A stretch of DNA of 64,000 nucleotides, from the NCBI RefSeq assembly GCF_000757385.1, contig NZ_JRHH01000006.1, positions 186,001 through 250,000 on the forward strand. The letters run 5' to 3'. Below, one piece after another: positions 7,436-15,960 of the stretch (position 1 is the first letter of the stretch; each line of letters starts with the position of its first letter). This DNA is from Flavobacterium aquatile LMG 4008 = ATCC 11947. GTDB lineage: Bacteria; Bacteroidota; Bacteroidia; Flavobacteriales; Flavobacteriaceae. The notes below the pieces were generated by a model. The model was not told where the DNA came from. It saw only the letters and a list, made by a program, of their open reading frames with translations, and searched no databases. A program made the position numbers and the translations under genes.

Positions 7436-8683
7436 ATGAAAGCAAAAGTTACATTGCATTTTTATGCAAAATCCACAAAAGCAAATACTATTGGACAATT
7501 TCCAATTTATATAAGACTTACCGTAAATGGGAATCGATTAGAATTTAGTACAAAGAAATTTGTTGATTCTAACAGATGGTCGGCAGATTTAGCCAAAATG
7601 AAAGGCACTACAGAAGAAGCTCGTTCAATCAATAGTTATCTTGATTTGATGAAATCTAAAGTATTGGATATTCAAATGGAACTAATCCATAAAAACCAAG
7701 AGGTAAATATTGAGAACTTTAAAAGTAAACTTTTTGGGTTGGAGGAAAAACAACGTATGCTCGTCCCTATCTTTCAAGACCACAACAATAAAATTAAAGA
7801 GTTAGTAGGTAAAGAATATGCTTCGGGAACTTTAGAACGTTATACTACTTCATTGAAACATACTATTGAATTCCTAGAATGGAAATACAAAGTATCTGAT
7901 ATAGATATTACAAAAATAAACCACGCCTTTATTAGCGATTATGAATTCTATTTAAGAAGTGTTAGAAATTGCGCTAATAATACTGCCGTTAAATACATCA
8001 AGAATTTTAATAAAATAATCAAGATATGTTTGGCTAATGATTGGCTTGATAAAAACCCATTTGCAAATTATAAATCTAAAGTTAGAGAAGTAGAACGTAC
8101 TTATTTATCTGAGGAAGAAATTCAAAGTATCATTGAAAAAGATTTTAAAACAGAAAGATTGTCTCTAGTGCGTGATATATTCCTCTTTAGCTGTTTTACG
8201 GGTCTAGCATACATTGATGTAAAAAACTTAACAAAATCCCATATAAGTATTGGAATTGATGGCGAGAAGTGGATTTTTACACATCGCCAAAAAACAGAGA
8301 GTGCTTCAAAAATTCCAATCTTACCAGTTACGCAAATGATAATCGATAAGTACGAAAATCATCCTCAATGTATTGGCGATGATAAATTGCTTCCTATTCT
8401 ATCCAATCAAAAGATGAATGCATATTTAAAGGAAATTGCTGGAATTTGCAAGATTGATAAAGAACTTACTTTTCATATTGCCCGACATACTTTTGCAACT
8501 ACTGTAACTCTTACTAATGGAGTTCCGATTGAAAGTGTAAGCAAAATGTTAGGACATAAAAGTTTGAGAACGACACAACATTATGCTAAAGTTTTGGATA
8601 AAAAAGTTGGTGAGGATATGATGGTTTTAAAAAACAAGTTTACTTTATTAAACACCAAAACAGAACAAGTAAAATCAAGTTAA
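7436..8683 (+). CDS. Tyrosine recombinase (integrase 1), IntDOT-like
   Basis: Site-specific recombinase of 415 residues that would integrate and excise element 1 at the tRNA 3' end. An arm-binding domain covers about residues 1-105, a core-binding domain about 110-215 and the catalytic domain the remainder. The active site shows a Lys in HRQKTES (about 285), HIARH (His near 347), LGHK and the nucleophile Tyr in TTQHYAKV (about 383). The first catalytic Arg is replaced (FTGLAYIDV), as is known for IntDOT and relatives. The region after residue 110 is nearly identical to integrase 2 at 33794, while the N-terminal domain differs strongly. Preceded by att, hairpin and arm repeats. Confidence 0.95.
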   Translation: MKAKVTLHFYAKSTKANTIGQFPIYIRLTVNGNRLEFSTKKFVDSNRWSADLAKMKGTTEEARSINSYLDLMKSKVLDIQMELIHKNQEVNIENFKSKLFGLEEKQRMLVPIFQDHNNKIKELVGKEYASGTLERYTTSLKHTIEFLEWKYKVSDIDITKINHAFISDYEFYLRSVRNCANNTAVKYIKNFNKIIKICLANDWLDKNPFANYKSKVREVERTYLSEEEIQSIIEKDFKTERLSLVRDIFLFSCFTGLAYIDVKNLTKSHISIGIDGEKWIFTHRQKTESASKIPILPVTQMIIDKYENHPQCIGDDKLLPILSNQKMNAYLKEIAGICKIDKELTFHIARHTFATTVTLTNGVPIESVSKMLGHKSLRTTQHYAKVLDKKVGEDMMVLKNKFTLLNTKTEQVKSS

Positions 8684-8990
8684 ATTATCTACTTAATATA
8701 TTTCTAAAAACAAACATATTACAAAAAAATCAATGAATATTCACAATAGTTTTTTTTCAAAAATAAATAGTATTATCTATTGAGTTATTTCTATTAGAAT
8801 TGACTGACTCTTTTCAGCAGTTAACATATTTTTTAAATTATCGTTATCCAAAAATTAAATATAAATTATAGTTAATTAAATGAAATTATAGCAACAAAAA
8901 AATAATAAACGACATCTGAATGTGTTGTCCTAAAAAAGGTCGACTCGTTATCAATTCAAAATAGTTTTAGAAACTTTTTTATTTAATTTT
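8684..8990. other. A+T-rich intergenic region
   Basis: 307 bp between the integrase and the convergent HxlR gene. I see no gene, clear terminator or promoter in it. Confidence 0.6.
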
Positions 8991-9359
8991 TTATATAATA
9001 AATTCACCTTTTTCAAGGATAACTTGATTACCCCATTTTGTAATTGCTTCCAAAATTGGAACAAAGCTTTTACCAAAATCAGTTAATGAATAAATTACTT
9101 TAATCGGCGGTTTTTCTCCATAAACTTTTCTTGAAATTAACCCATCTTTTTCTAATTGCTTTAATTGCAAACTTAGTGTCATCTCTGTAGCACTCGGGAT
9201 TTCTTTTCGTAATTCACTATATCTTTTTTGCTCATTTTTTAAATGGTAAAGTATTACAGCTTTCCATTTTCCACCGACTAAGTCCATTGTAAGACTAACG
9301 GAACAAGGATAGCTTTTTCCATTTAGTTTTACATAGTTACCTACACATTCTTTCTTCAT
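8991..9359 (-). CDS. HxlR-family winged-helix regulator
   Basis: 122 residues with the HxlR signature: a Cys near the N-terminus (CSVSLTMDLVGGKWKAVILYHL), then RYSELRKEIPSATEMTLSLQL, and the wing KPPIKVIYSLTDFGKSF. Such regulators often sense electrophiles or oxidants through that Cys and repress a divergent enzyme cassette. Here the divergent genes (9444-12035) encode a PEBP-like protein, an EthD-like protein, a flavin-type oxidoreductase and a short-chain dehydrogenase, which fits a reactive-carbonyl or quinone response. Confidence 0.92.
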   Translation of the reverse strand: MKKECVGNYVKLNGKSYPCSVSLTMDLVGGKWKAVILYHLKNEQKRYSELRKEIPSATEMTLSLQLKQLEKDGLISRKVYGEKPPIKVIYSLTDFGKSFVPILEAITKWGNQVILEKGEFII

Positions 9360-9365
9360 CTTTTT

Positions 9366-9422
9366 AAAACTATCCTTTTTGATAGTTATTGCAAACTTAG
9401 AAAACTAAAATTAGTTTTGCAA
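9366..9422. promoter_or_regulatory. HxlR operator region
   Basis: AACTATC/GATAGTT forms a small palindrome. Beyond it TTGCAAACTTAG (9389-9400) faces TAGTTTTGCAA (9412-9422) as an imperfect inverted repeat around AAAACTAAAATTAGTTTT. It sits between the HxlR gene and the cassette it probably controls. Confidence 0.6.
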
Positions 9423-9443
9423 CTAAAATAATTATAGTATAAG

Positions 9444-9980
9444 ATGAAAACAAAAATTTTTACAATTGCAACACTAGTAATTACTGGATTTGCAATGGCA
9501 CAAACATTTACTTTGAAAAGTAAGGACCTTGGAGGTCAGTTTGTCAATGCTCAATTTGCAAATGGTTTTGGTTGTACAGGTGAAAATGTTTCACCTGAAC
9601 TAAATTGGGAAAATGCCCCAAAAGAAACAAAATCATTTGCTGTAACAATGTATGATTTAGATGCGCCTACAGGTAGTGGACTTTGGCATTGGGTGGTTTA
9701 CAATATTCCGCCATCAGTTACATCCCTTGTTTCTGATTCAGGTAGTTTTACAGAAAATAAATTACCTAAAGGAGCTACAAACGGACTAAACGATATTGGA
9801 GTCAGAGGCTTTTTTGGGGCTTGTCCACCTGTTGGACAAGTACATAGATACATTGTTACTGTATATGCACTAAATAATAGTATACAAGTGGATGATAATG
9901 CAAGTGCTGCTTTAACAGGTTTCATTCTTAATAAGAATACAATCTCAAAGTCGTCATTAATAATATATGGAAAAAATTAA
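9444..9980 (+). CDS. Secreted YbhB/YbcL (PEBP) family protein
   Basis: 178 residues with a clear signal peptide (MKTKIFTIATLVITGFAMAQ). The phosphatidylethanolamine-binding fold is shown by LSPELNW-type VSPELNWENAP, MYDLDAPTGSGLWHWVVYNI and GFFGACPPVGQVHRY (ligand-pocket His). Bacterial members are of unknown function and likely bind small anionic ligands. First gene of the HxlR-linked cassette; it should be exported to the periplasm. Confidence 0.9.
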   Translation: MKTKIFTIATLVITGFAMAQTFTLKSKDLGGQFVNAQFANGFGCTGENVSPELNWENAPKETKSFAVTMYDLDAPTGSGLWHWVVYNIPPSVTSLVSDSGSFTENKLPKGATNGLNDIGVRGFFGACPPVGQVHRYIVTVYALNNSIQVDDNASAALTGFILNKNTISKSSLIIYGKN

Positions 9981-10093
9981 GGCAATTAAATTTGGAATTT
10001 GGATTTAATGCTTTTTTGAAAATACATTTTATTCAAACTCAAATAAGTTTATATGGCCAGAAGTACCAAAAATCTAAATTTAAAAACTCAAAA

Positions 10094-10405
10094 ATGATAA
10101 AAGTAATAGCATACTACAAAAACGTTGAAGGTAAAAAATTTGATATTGATTATTACCTAAAAAAACACCTGCCATTTGTTCAGCAAATTTGTGGCGAAAG
10201 TTTAAAAAAGATTTCAGTTGATAGAGGTTTATTTGGTAATGAACCAAATTCTATGCCTGTGTATATAAATGTAACCCATTTATACTTTGAGAACATGGAC
10301 TCTTTCCAAAGCGCCATGGTGCCACATTTCAATAAAATTTTTGAAGATTCTCCGAACTTCACAGACATAGAACCTGTAATGCAAATAAGTGAAATTATAA
10401 AATAA
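10094..10405 (+). CDS. EthD-family protein
   Basis: 103 residues beginning MIKVIAYYKNVEGKKFDIDY, with the family hallmark FDIDYYLKKHLP and a second half shaped VTHLYFENMDSFQSAM. EthD proteins are small ferredoxin-like dimeric folds linked to ether or quinone degradation. A longer frame begins at 9992, but the alignment with the family and the AAAAATG context support the start at 10094. It lies 9 bp before the oxidoreductase gene and is probably coupled to it. Confidence 0.85.
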   Translation: MIKVIAYYKNVEGKKFDIDYYLKKHLPFVQQICGESLKKISVDRGLFGNEPNSMPVYINVTHLYFENMDSFQSAMVPHFNKIFEDSPNFTDIEPVMQISEIIK

Positions 10406-10414
10406 TTTAAAAAA

Positions 10415-11188
10415 ATGAAAAAAAAGATATTAATTGTGTTTGCTCATCCTGAGCAAACATCTCTTACCAGAACAATGGTAAATACGAGTATTGAAGTTCT
10501 TGAAAAAATGGGACATGAAGTAATAACTTCTGACCTTTATGCGATGAAGTGGAAAGCTGTATATGATGAAGAAGATTTTCCAGTTAGAGCTAATAGTGAA
10601 AGACTTTCGTTGATACATGAATCAGGTAATGCATATGCTACTCAAAATCAAACCTCTGATGTTGTAAAAGAACAAGAGAAATTACTAAGTGCTGATGCTG
10701 TTATTTTACAATTCCCATTATGGTGGTATAGTATGCCAGCAATTTTAAAAGGATGGATTGAAAGAGTATATGCTTTTGGATTTGCGTATGGATATAAAAA
10801 TGGCACCAATGAATTTAGATTTGGTGAAGGTATTTTAAGTGGTAAGAGGGCAATTGTTTCTGTATATACAGGTGGCCCGGAAAGTGATTTCAGTCCAAGA
10901 GGTATTAATGGCCCTATCGAACAATTATTATTTCCTCTTACTCATGGTGCATTGTTTTATCCGGGAATGGAAGTATTACCAACTCATGTAATCCATAGCG
11001 CTGCCTTTATAACTCCTGAAGAGGTAGAAAAAGCCAAACTAATTTGGTCTTCAAGGCTTCATAATTTATTTACTGATACACCAATTCCTTTCAGATCTCA
11101 AAATGGTGGGGATTATCCTGATAGACATGTATTAAGAGATGATATTGATCCTGAAAAGACAGGGATTAATGCTCATATTGCTTCGTAA
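10415..11188 (+). CDS. NAD(P)H-dependent flavin oxidoreductase (flavodoxin fold)
   Basis: 257 residues. KILIVFAHPEQTSLTRTM binds the FMN/FAD phosphate, AVILQFPLWWYSMPAILKGWIERV is the conserved quinone-reductase motif, and FAYGYKNG and SVYTGGPESDF follow. This matches the NQO1/KefF/MdaB-type family that reduces quinones or nitro compounds by two electrons in the cytoplasm. Last but one gene of the HxlR-linked cassette. The tail (FRSQNGGDYPDRHVLRDDI) is typical of the longer members. Confidence 0.9.
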   Translation: MKKKILIVFAHPEQTSLTRTMVNTSIEVLEKMGHEVITSDLYAMKWKAVYDEEDFPVRANSERLSLIHESGNAYATQNQTSDVVKEQEKLLSADAVILQFPLWWYSMPAILKGWIERVYAFGFAYGYKNGTNEFRFGEGILSGKRAIVSVYTGGPESDFSPRGINGPIEQLLFPLTHGALFYPGMEVLPTHVIHSAAFITPEEVEKAKLIWSSRLHNLFTDTPIPFRSQNGGDYPDRHVLRDDIDPEKTGINAHIAS

Positions 11189-11207
11189 TTATAATAAATA
11201 TTTAACA

Positions 11208-12035
11208 ATGAAAAAAACTTGGTTTATTACAGGAATATCTAGCGGATTGGGTAAAGCTCTTGCCCAGTCGGTGATTGATAAAGGTGATTTTGTGATTGGG
11301 ACTTTTAGAAACCAATATCAAACAGATGCATTTAATAATGAATATAAGGATAAGGCAAAAGCATTTACATTAGACGTAACAAATTTTAGTAACGTTAAAG
11401 AAGTTATTGAAAAAATCAAGAGTCAATTTGATAATTTAGATGTTTTGGTAAATAATGCAGGTTTTGGTTTTGCTGGGTCAATTGAAGAAACTAATGAACA
11501 AGAAGCAAGAGATGTCTTTGAAGCTAATTTTTTTGGTTCATTGCACGTGACTCAAAATGTTCTACCAATATTTCGTAAGCAAAGAAGCGGGCATATAATT
11601 CAAATTAGTTCCCATGGTGGATTTAAGGCATTTGCAGGTTTTGGTATTTATAATGCCAGTAAATTTGCCCTTGAAGGTTTTAGCGAAGCTTTAGCTCAAG
11701 AAGTTTCTCCTTTAGGCATAAAGGTAACTATTGTTGAACCTGGACCATTTCGCACTAATTTTGCTGGTAACTCTTTTAAACATGCATCAAAAATAATTGA
11801 AGATTACAACACTACTTCAGGATTATTTAGAGAAAAAATCAAAGCTATTGATGGAATTCAGGAAGGAGACCCAAATAAGGCAGCAGAGGCTATAATTCAA
11901 ATTACCAAATCTGAATTTCCACCTTTACGTCTTCCCTTGGGTAAAACTGCTATCGCAACTTTGAATTCAAAAATTGAAAGTGTTGCTAATGAAATTAAAG
12001 AATTTAAGTTACTTGCAGAAAGTTGTACTTACTAA
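11208..12035 (+). CDS. Short-chain dehydrogenase/reductase
   Basis: 275 residues from ATG 11208, chosen because the Rossmann start MKKTWFITGISSGLGKAL must be near the N-terminus; the earlier in-frame ATG at 11139 lies inside the preceding gene. The SDR motifs are TGISSGLG, NNAG, the catalytic Ser (QISSHGG) and YNASK. The C-terminus belongs to the classical subfamily. Substrate unknown. It follows the oxidoreductase by 19 bp, ends the cassette and is followed by a strong terminator. Confidence 0.93.
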   Translation: MKKTWFITGISSGLGKALAQSVIDKGDFVIGTFRNQYQTDAFNNEYKDKAKAFTLDVTNFSNVKEVIEKIKSQFDNLDVLVNNAGFGFAGSIEETNEQEARDVFEANFFGSLHVTQNVLPIFRKQRSGHIIQISSHGGFKAFAGFGIYNASKFALEGFSEALAQEVSPLGIKVTIVEPGPFRTNFAGNSFKHASKIIEDYNTTSGLFREKIKAIDGIQEGDPNKAAEAIIQITKSEFPPLRLPLGKTAIATLNSKIESVANEIKEFKLLAESCTY

Positions 12036-12130
12036 AAGCGAAATTTTATATAGTGAAATAAATTTGTTTAGAAAGATTCTGCAATGTTTACAGTATAACG
12101 CTTTGTAATATATTTTGAAAATGTGAAAAG

Positions 12131-12168
12131 AATAGGGTTGTTTTCCAACATACCCTATTTTTTTTTAA
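12131..12168 (+). terminator. Rho-independent terminator
   Basis: AATAGGGT pairs with ACCCTATT across a 14-nt loop and is followed by nine T. Ends the HxlR-linked cassette. Confidence 0.85.
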
Positions 12169-12375
12169 ATAGTCTTTTCTTATGTAAACTCATAGAAATT
12201 TAGATTAATATAAATAAAAATTTATGAATAAAATGAAAAAATGGATTTCGGACTTTCTTAGTTGTAATAAGAACTTCCATAAAGATACATACAAATTAAA
12301 TAGAATTATTTTTAATCAAGCTACTAAATTGTAATTAGATCATATTATTTTCTAATCTCTATTAACCATATAAAT
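12169..12375. other. Intergenic, with a doubtful 36-codon frame
   Basis: Together with 12036-12130 this gap contains only the terminator and a small frame 12224-12334 (MNKMKKWISDFLSCNKNF...). I cannot support the frame as a gene. Confidence 0.4.
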
Positions 12376-13224
12376 TTGAACATCAATATAAATTTTCAAT
12401 TAGCTAAATTAAATGAACAATTAAGTTTTTTAGAAATTGAAATAGAAAATCCAATAGTGAAATGTGAAAATGCAATTGACATTATATTAAAATCAATAAA
12501 TATAATTAAGAAAGTTGTAATTAAAAATTCTTTTAAAACAGATCAAGAAGAAATACTTTTTTTCAAAGAAATAAAGCCTCAGTTCACGTCTAAACTCATT
12601 TACTATAATATGGTTTATAAAATAGAAATGAAAAGACCAAATGGAGGAAATCGAATATTAAAGAAATACTTTCATAATGAACTTTTAAAACTAAAATCTT
12701 TCTTTGATAATGAACTTGAATTTTATCAGTATTATAGATCTGGAAGCACTTATTTGGATTATAAATATTTTCAAAGAGGCAAGTTTGATATTAAACTTGC
12801 CTTAGACAATTATTATTTTGAAACAGATACAACATTTAGCACTTCCCATGACTTTAAAGTAGCACAAATTTTAGCCAATGACCTACTTCAATTATACATA
12901 GAAAATAAGTTAATTATGACTGAAAATAAAGATATTTCAGAAAAATCACAACGCAAACCGAACATTAAACTAATGTGGACAGGTTCTAAAGTAGCGCTAA
13001 CGGAATTACTATATGCCCTTCACTCGCAAGGAGTTTTCAATAATGGCAGTGCTGATTTGAAAGATATAGCTGAATATTTCGAGCATATTTTTGAAATAGA
13101 TTTAGGTCAATACCGCCGTACTTTCCTAGAAATCAGAACTCGTAAAACTGACCGAACAAAATTTATTACTGCATTAAATGAATCTCTAATCAAGCGCATG
13201 GACAATGCAGATGATATAATTTAA
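12376..13224 (+). CDS. RteC domain protein (element 1)
   Basis: 282 residues, TTG start at 12376 (no ATG earlier in frame; initiation remains uncertain). The RteC signature is complete: KPQFTSKLIYYNMVYKIEMK, YYRSGSTYLDYKYFQRGKFD, ALDNYYFETDTTFSTSHDFK and, at the C-terminus, LYALHSQGVFNNGSADLKDI. RteC regulates excision genes in the conjugative transposon CTnDOT. Here it begins the conserved core of the element. A close homologue (49896) occupies the same place in element 2. The downstream HTH gene has palindromes in its leader that could be RteC or self-binding sites. Confidence 0.93.
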   Translation: MNININFQLAKLNEQLSFLEIEIENPIVKCENAIDIILKSINIIKKVVIKNSFKTDQEEILFFKEIKPQFTSKLIYYNMVYKIEMKRPNGGNRILKKYFHNELLKLKSFFDNELEFYQYYRSGSTYLDYKYFQRGKFDIKLALDNYYFETDTTFSTSHDFKVAQILANDLLQLYIENKLIMTENKDISEKSQRKPNIKLMWTGSKVALTELLYALHSQGVFNNGSADLKDIAEYFEHIFEIDLGQYRRTFLEIRTRKTDRTKFITALNESLIKRMDNADDII

Positions 13225-13232
13225 AATAATCA

Positions 13233-13257
13233 TTCACAACACAAACCCCGTTGTGAA
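13233..13257. promoter_or_regulatory. Inverted repeat after RteC gene
   Basis: TTCACAAC (13233-13240) and GTTGTGAA (13250-13257). A matching palindrome ATCACAA-c-TTGTGAT lies at the same place in element 2 (50838-50852). Without a T-run it is more likely an operator than a terminator. Confidence 0.6.
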
Positions 13258-13287
13258 ACAAAACAATTCAAATATTACAAATTTGTG

Positions 13288-13315
13288 CCATAACAATCTA
13301 AAATATACGTTATGG
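13288..13315. promoter_or_regulatory. Operator palindrome overlapping the HTH gene start
   Basis: CCATAAC (13288-13294) and GTTATGG (13309-13315). The second arm contains the ATG of the HTH gene. The same pair with the same placement occurs at 50894-50921, so the arrangement is conserved and suggests autoregulation at the start codon. Confidence 0.65.
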
Positions 13316-13578
13316 CAATTGAAGTTATTACCCGAGAAGATTTAAACGAATTCAGAAGTCTTCTATTGAATGATTTAAAAGAAATCATCCAATCCAAACC
13401 GCAACAGGTAAAACAGTGGCTCAAATCCAACGAAGTCCGCAAGCTGTTAAATATTTCCTCTGGAACTTTGCAAAATCTACGTGTCAATGGAACATTAACC
13501 TATACCAAGATTGGTGGAATTATGTATTATAATCATTCAGATATTGATAAAGTATTGAACGGTAATAAGTCAAAATAA
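13312..13578 (+). CDS. Excisionase-type helix-turn-helix protein (element 1)
   Basis: 88 residues. A leading helix (IEVITREDLNEFRSLLLNDL) is followed by a MerR/Xis-like winged helix: WLKSNEVRKLLNISSGTLQN then LRVNGTLTYTKIGGIMYY. This is the common DNA-bending excisionase or regulator fold of Bacteroidota integrative elements. Homologue at 50918. It lies between RteC and the replication genes, and its start codon sits in a palindrome. Confidence 0.9.
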   Translation: MAIEVITREDLNEFRSLLLNDLKEIIQSKPQQVKQWLKSNEVRKLLNISSGTLQNLRVNGTLTYTKIGGIMYYNHSDIDKVLNGNKSK

Positions 13579-13589
13579 TCTGTCGTTCT

Positions 13590-14387
13590 ATGAATTACAT
13601 CAAACACTTGACAGGCTTTTTTATTCGTATTGCCAATGAAGAAACCATTTATCCAACCCACATCAGTTTGTATTTGGCATTGTTTCAAAGTTGGAATGTC
13701 AATCGGTTCAAAAATCCAATTGCAATTTCCCGTGATGAAATGATGAAAGCCAGTAGAATTGCTTCTAAAGCAACTTACCATAAGTGCATTAAAGAATTGC
13801 AATTGCTTGGTTTCATAGATTATTTACCGTCTTACAACCCCTATTCGGGTTCAGAAGTCATAGTACACAATCTTGCGGATAGCTATTCATTTAAAAAAGG
13901 AAACACCAGTTCAACAATTGATGCAACAAAGCCAATAAATGAACAAGTCAATAGTAAGGTTACTGAACATGTTAATGAACCCAATATATATAATAATATA
14001 CAAACCTTAAAAAACAATAAAAACATATCTATAGACACCAATTTTCAAATTTTAAATGAAGATGAATTTTTAGATACTTCGGAAAAAGAAAAAAAAAGTT
14101 CCGCCAAAAAAAAAGAAAGTCCAAGTTTAGAAATGGTGAAGAATTATTTCAAGATTCAGGAGTATACAGAATTTGAAGCAGAGCGGTTTTATAACTATTA
14201 CACCAGTAACGGTTGGTTAATTGGCGGTAAAACGAAAATGATTGATTGGAATGCTGCTGCTCGCAACTGGATGCTCAATACTGCCAAATTCACAATTAAT
14301 TTACCACAAAGCAATCTAATCAAAGAACAACCAAGAGCTAATAATTTGCACACCGTAGAAGACAAAGACTATGCAGAACCATTGTAA
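13590..14387 (+). CDS. Replication-organiser-like winged-helix protein (element 1)
   Basis: 265 residues. The N-terminal ~95 residues look like a winged helix (HISLYLALFQSWNVNRFKNP, ISRDEMMKASRIASKATYHK). An acidic, lysine-rich linker follows. The last ~80 residues carry EAERFYNYYTSNGWLIGGKT and WNAAARNWMLN, a motif seen in phage replisome-organiser proteins. Directly followed (11 bp) by a DnaC-like ATPase, the usual order organiser then helicase loader. Homologue at 51220. Exact family not assigned. Confidence 0.75.
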   Translation: MNYIKHLTGFFIRIANEETIYPTHISLYLALFQSWNVNRFKNPIAISRDEMMKASRIASKATYHKCIKELQLLGFIDYLPSYNPYSGSEVIVHNLADSYSFKKGNTSSTIDATKPINEQVNSKVTEHVNEPNIYNNIQTLKNNKNISIDTNFQILNEDEFLDTSEKEKKSSAKKKESPSLEMVKNYFKIQEYTEFEAERFYNYYTSNGWLIGGKTKMIDWNAAARNWMLNTAKFTINLPQSNLIKEQPRANNLHTVEDKDYAEPL

Positions 14388-14398
14388 AATAACCAACT

Positions 14399-15010
14399 AT
14401 GAATTCACAATACAACTACCCAGAGATTCTAGCATGGTTGGAACAGAGAGGCAAAAAAGATTTTGGAGAAAAGTTTCATTTCGTAGAGCAAGACATTACG
14501 AACATTACAAAACTTGTAGCCTACTTTCTCAATGATGGGATAACAACTGAAAAATTTGGTATCGACTTGACCAAAGGAATTTTATTATCGGGTCCAGTAG
14601 GTTGTGGCAAGACAACACTAATGACATTAATGAAATATGTGACCAAGCCAAACAACAAATTTTATTTAAAGACCTGTCGAGATATAAGTTTTGAGTTCAT
14701 AAAGGAAGGCTATGAAATCATCCACCGATACAGCCGTGGTAGCTATTCTCAAACGGAATATAAAAACTATTGCTTCGATGATTTGGGTGTAGAACAAAAC
14801 TTAAAATACTTCGGAAACGAGTGCAATGTTATGGCAGAAATAATCCTTTCAAGATATGATCTATTTGTGGCAAAGAAAATCCAAACCCACATCACAAGTA
14901 ATCTATCAGCCTCCGAAATAGAGGTTGCTTATGGCAATAGAGTTCGGTCAAGACTAAGAGGAATGCTCAATCTCATTGCATTCGATAAAAATACTGGAGA
15001 CAAACGCTAA
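14399..15010 (+). CDS. DnaC/IstB-like AAA ATPase (element 1)
   Basis: 203 residues. Walker A is GPVGCGKTT (about residue 63-71) and Walker B is YCFDDLG. The sensor region reads KKIQTHITSNLSASEIE and the arginine finger YGNRVRSRLRGM. This matches helicase-loader ATPases, which would load the host replicative helicase on the element. Homologue at 51995. Paired with the organiser-like gene upstream and followed by iterons at 15856, consistent with a replication module. Confidence 0.88.
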   Translation: MNSQYNYPEILAWLEQRGKKDFGEKFHFVEQDITNITKLVAYFLNDGITTEKFGIDLTKGILLSGPVGCGKTTLMTLMKYVTKPNNKFYLKTCRDISFEFIKEGYEIIHRYSRGSYSQTEYKNYCFDDLGVEQNLKYFGNECNVMAEIILSRYDLFVAKKIQTHITSNLSASEIEVAYGNRVRSRLRGMLNLIAFDKNTGDKR

Positions 15011-15023
15011 TTAAAATATCAAA

Positions 15024-15365
15024 ATGAAAATAGCATTAAAGAAAATCAAGATAGCAGACATTGAAATCATACAATCCGAACTACTAAAATTTATCAGGAA
15101 TAAAGTTGATAATATTTCTCATTGCAATGATTATGAAAAGTATTGCAATGACATCATTATAATTGATGTACTGCAAAGTATGTTTTACATTTTTAGAAAC
15201 AAGATTGAAAACCAAAAACAGTTTGCAAATATCTCATTATCTCCATCACAGGCTGTCATACTGCTTTTTTGTTGTCAATGGAAAAGAGAAGAACGAACAG
15301 ACGGACAAAAATTTGTGATGCAGACTACCTCCGATTTATTGCATGAGAAACTTATAAATATTTAA
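15024..15365 (+). CDS. Hypothetical protein, 113 aa
   Basis: No family recognised. Mostly helical, with Cys residues in the middle (HCNDYEKYCNDI) and FCCQWKREER near the end; no membrane segment. It starts 13 bp after the ATPase stop, so it belongs to the replication operon. No counterpart is present behind the element 2 ATPase. Confidence 0.6.
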   Translation: MKIALKKIKIADIEIIQSELLKFIRNKVDNISHCNDYEKYCNDIIIIDVLQSMFYIFRNKIENQKQFANISLSPSQAVILLFCCQWKREERTDGQKFVMQTTSDLLHEKLINI

Positions 15366-15393
15366 AAAAACACTAACCAAAAATCACAAAAAA

Positions 15394-15609
15394 ATGAAGT
15401 TTATAGACCGCCTAAAAATAATTCAGTACAATTTTTTTGCTTTAGCAATATGCCTTGCAATTATTATTACTGCTCCATTGCAATTTTTGGATTTTATCAT
15501 AAAAGGTAAAAACAGGATATTGAAATTCTTGGAATCGTATGTTTTCAAAATGCTATTCAAAATAAATGATTTAAAAAAACAATATCAAAACTGGAACAAT
15601 GAGCTGTAA
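15394..15609 (+). CDS. Small single-pass membrane protein, 71 aa
   Basis: One hydrophobic segment (FFALAICLAIIITAPLQFL) between basic flanks, then a helical basic tail. Unknown function. Overlaps the next gene by 11 bp. Confidence 0.6.
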   Translation: MKFIDRLKIIQYNFFALAICLAIIITAPLQFLDFIIKGKNRILKFLESYVFKMLFKINDLKKQYQNWNNEL

Positions 15610-15826
15610 AGTTAAAAAACCACTTCCCCATTCGGTTACAAAATCAGAATTGATAGAAATGTATTGCAACCAATTTAGTGAGGCAAAAATCAGAAAGCAA
15701 ATCAATGAAATTCTAAAAGAGAAAAGCATATCCAAGGACACCAAGATAATACCGCATTTAGAATTTATGGAATTTGTAGAAACCTACGGGTTGCCAAAAG
15801 GTTATTATCTTGACGACAGTAGCTAA
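15599..15826 (+). CDS. Hypothetical protein, 75 aa
   Basis: Soluble and charged, with TKSELIEMYCNQFSEAKIRK and EFMEFVETYGLPKGYYL at the C-terminus. No family recognised. Overlaps the preceding membrane-protein gene and ends just before the iteron array, so it is the last gene of the first operon of the core. Confidence 0.6.
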   Translation: MSCKVKKPLPHSVTKSELIEMYCNQFSEAKIRKQINEILKEKSISKDTKIIPHLEFMEFVETYGLPKGYYLDDSS

Positions 15827-15855
15827 TTGCAATACTATTCCAAAACCATTGCAGT

Positions 15856-15922
15856 AATACCTTAGCGTACCTTTCAATACCTTATTATACCTAAAAAACC
15901 ATTGCAATACCTTGTCATACCT
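15856..15922 (+). repeat. Three iterons AATACCTT-N4-TACCT
   Basis: Copies begin at 15856, 15876 and 15906, spaced 20 and 30 bp, so all lie on the same DNA face. A degenerate start (AATACT) sits at 15831, and ATTGCA precedes several copies. They fill the gap between the replication operon and the structural operon. They could be an origin bound by the organiser-like protein or an operator array controlling the late genes. Confidence 0.7.
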
Positions 15923-15949
15923 CGCTTTACTTAAAGGCGAGGTTTTTTT
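15920..15949 (+). terminator. Terminator before the structural operon
   Basis: CCTCGC (15920-15925) pairs with GCGAGG (15937-15942), helped by TTT/AAA, and is followed by seven T. It overlaps the last iteron by its first bases. Confidence 0.75.
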
Positions 15950-15960
15950 ATTTCAAACAT

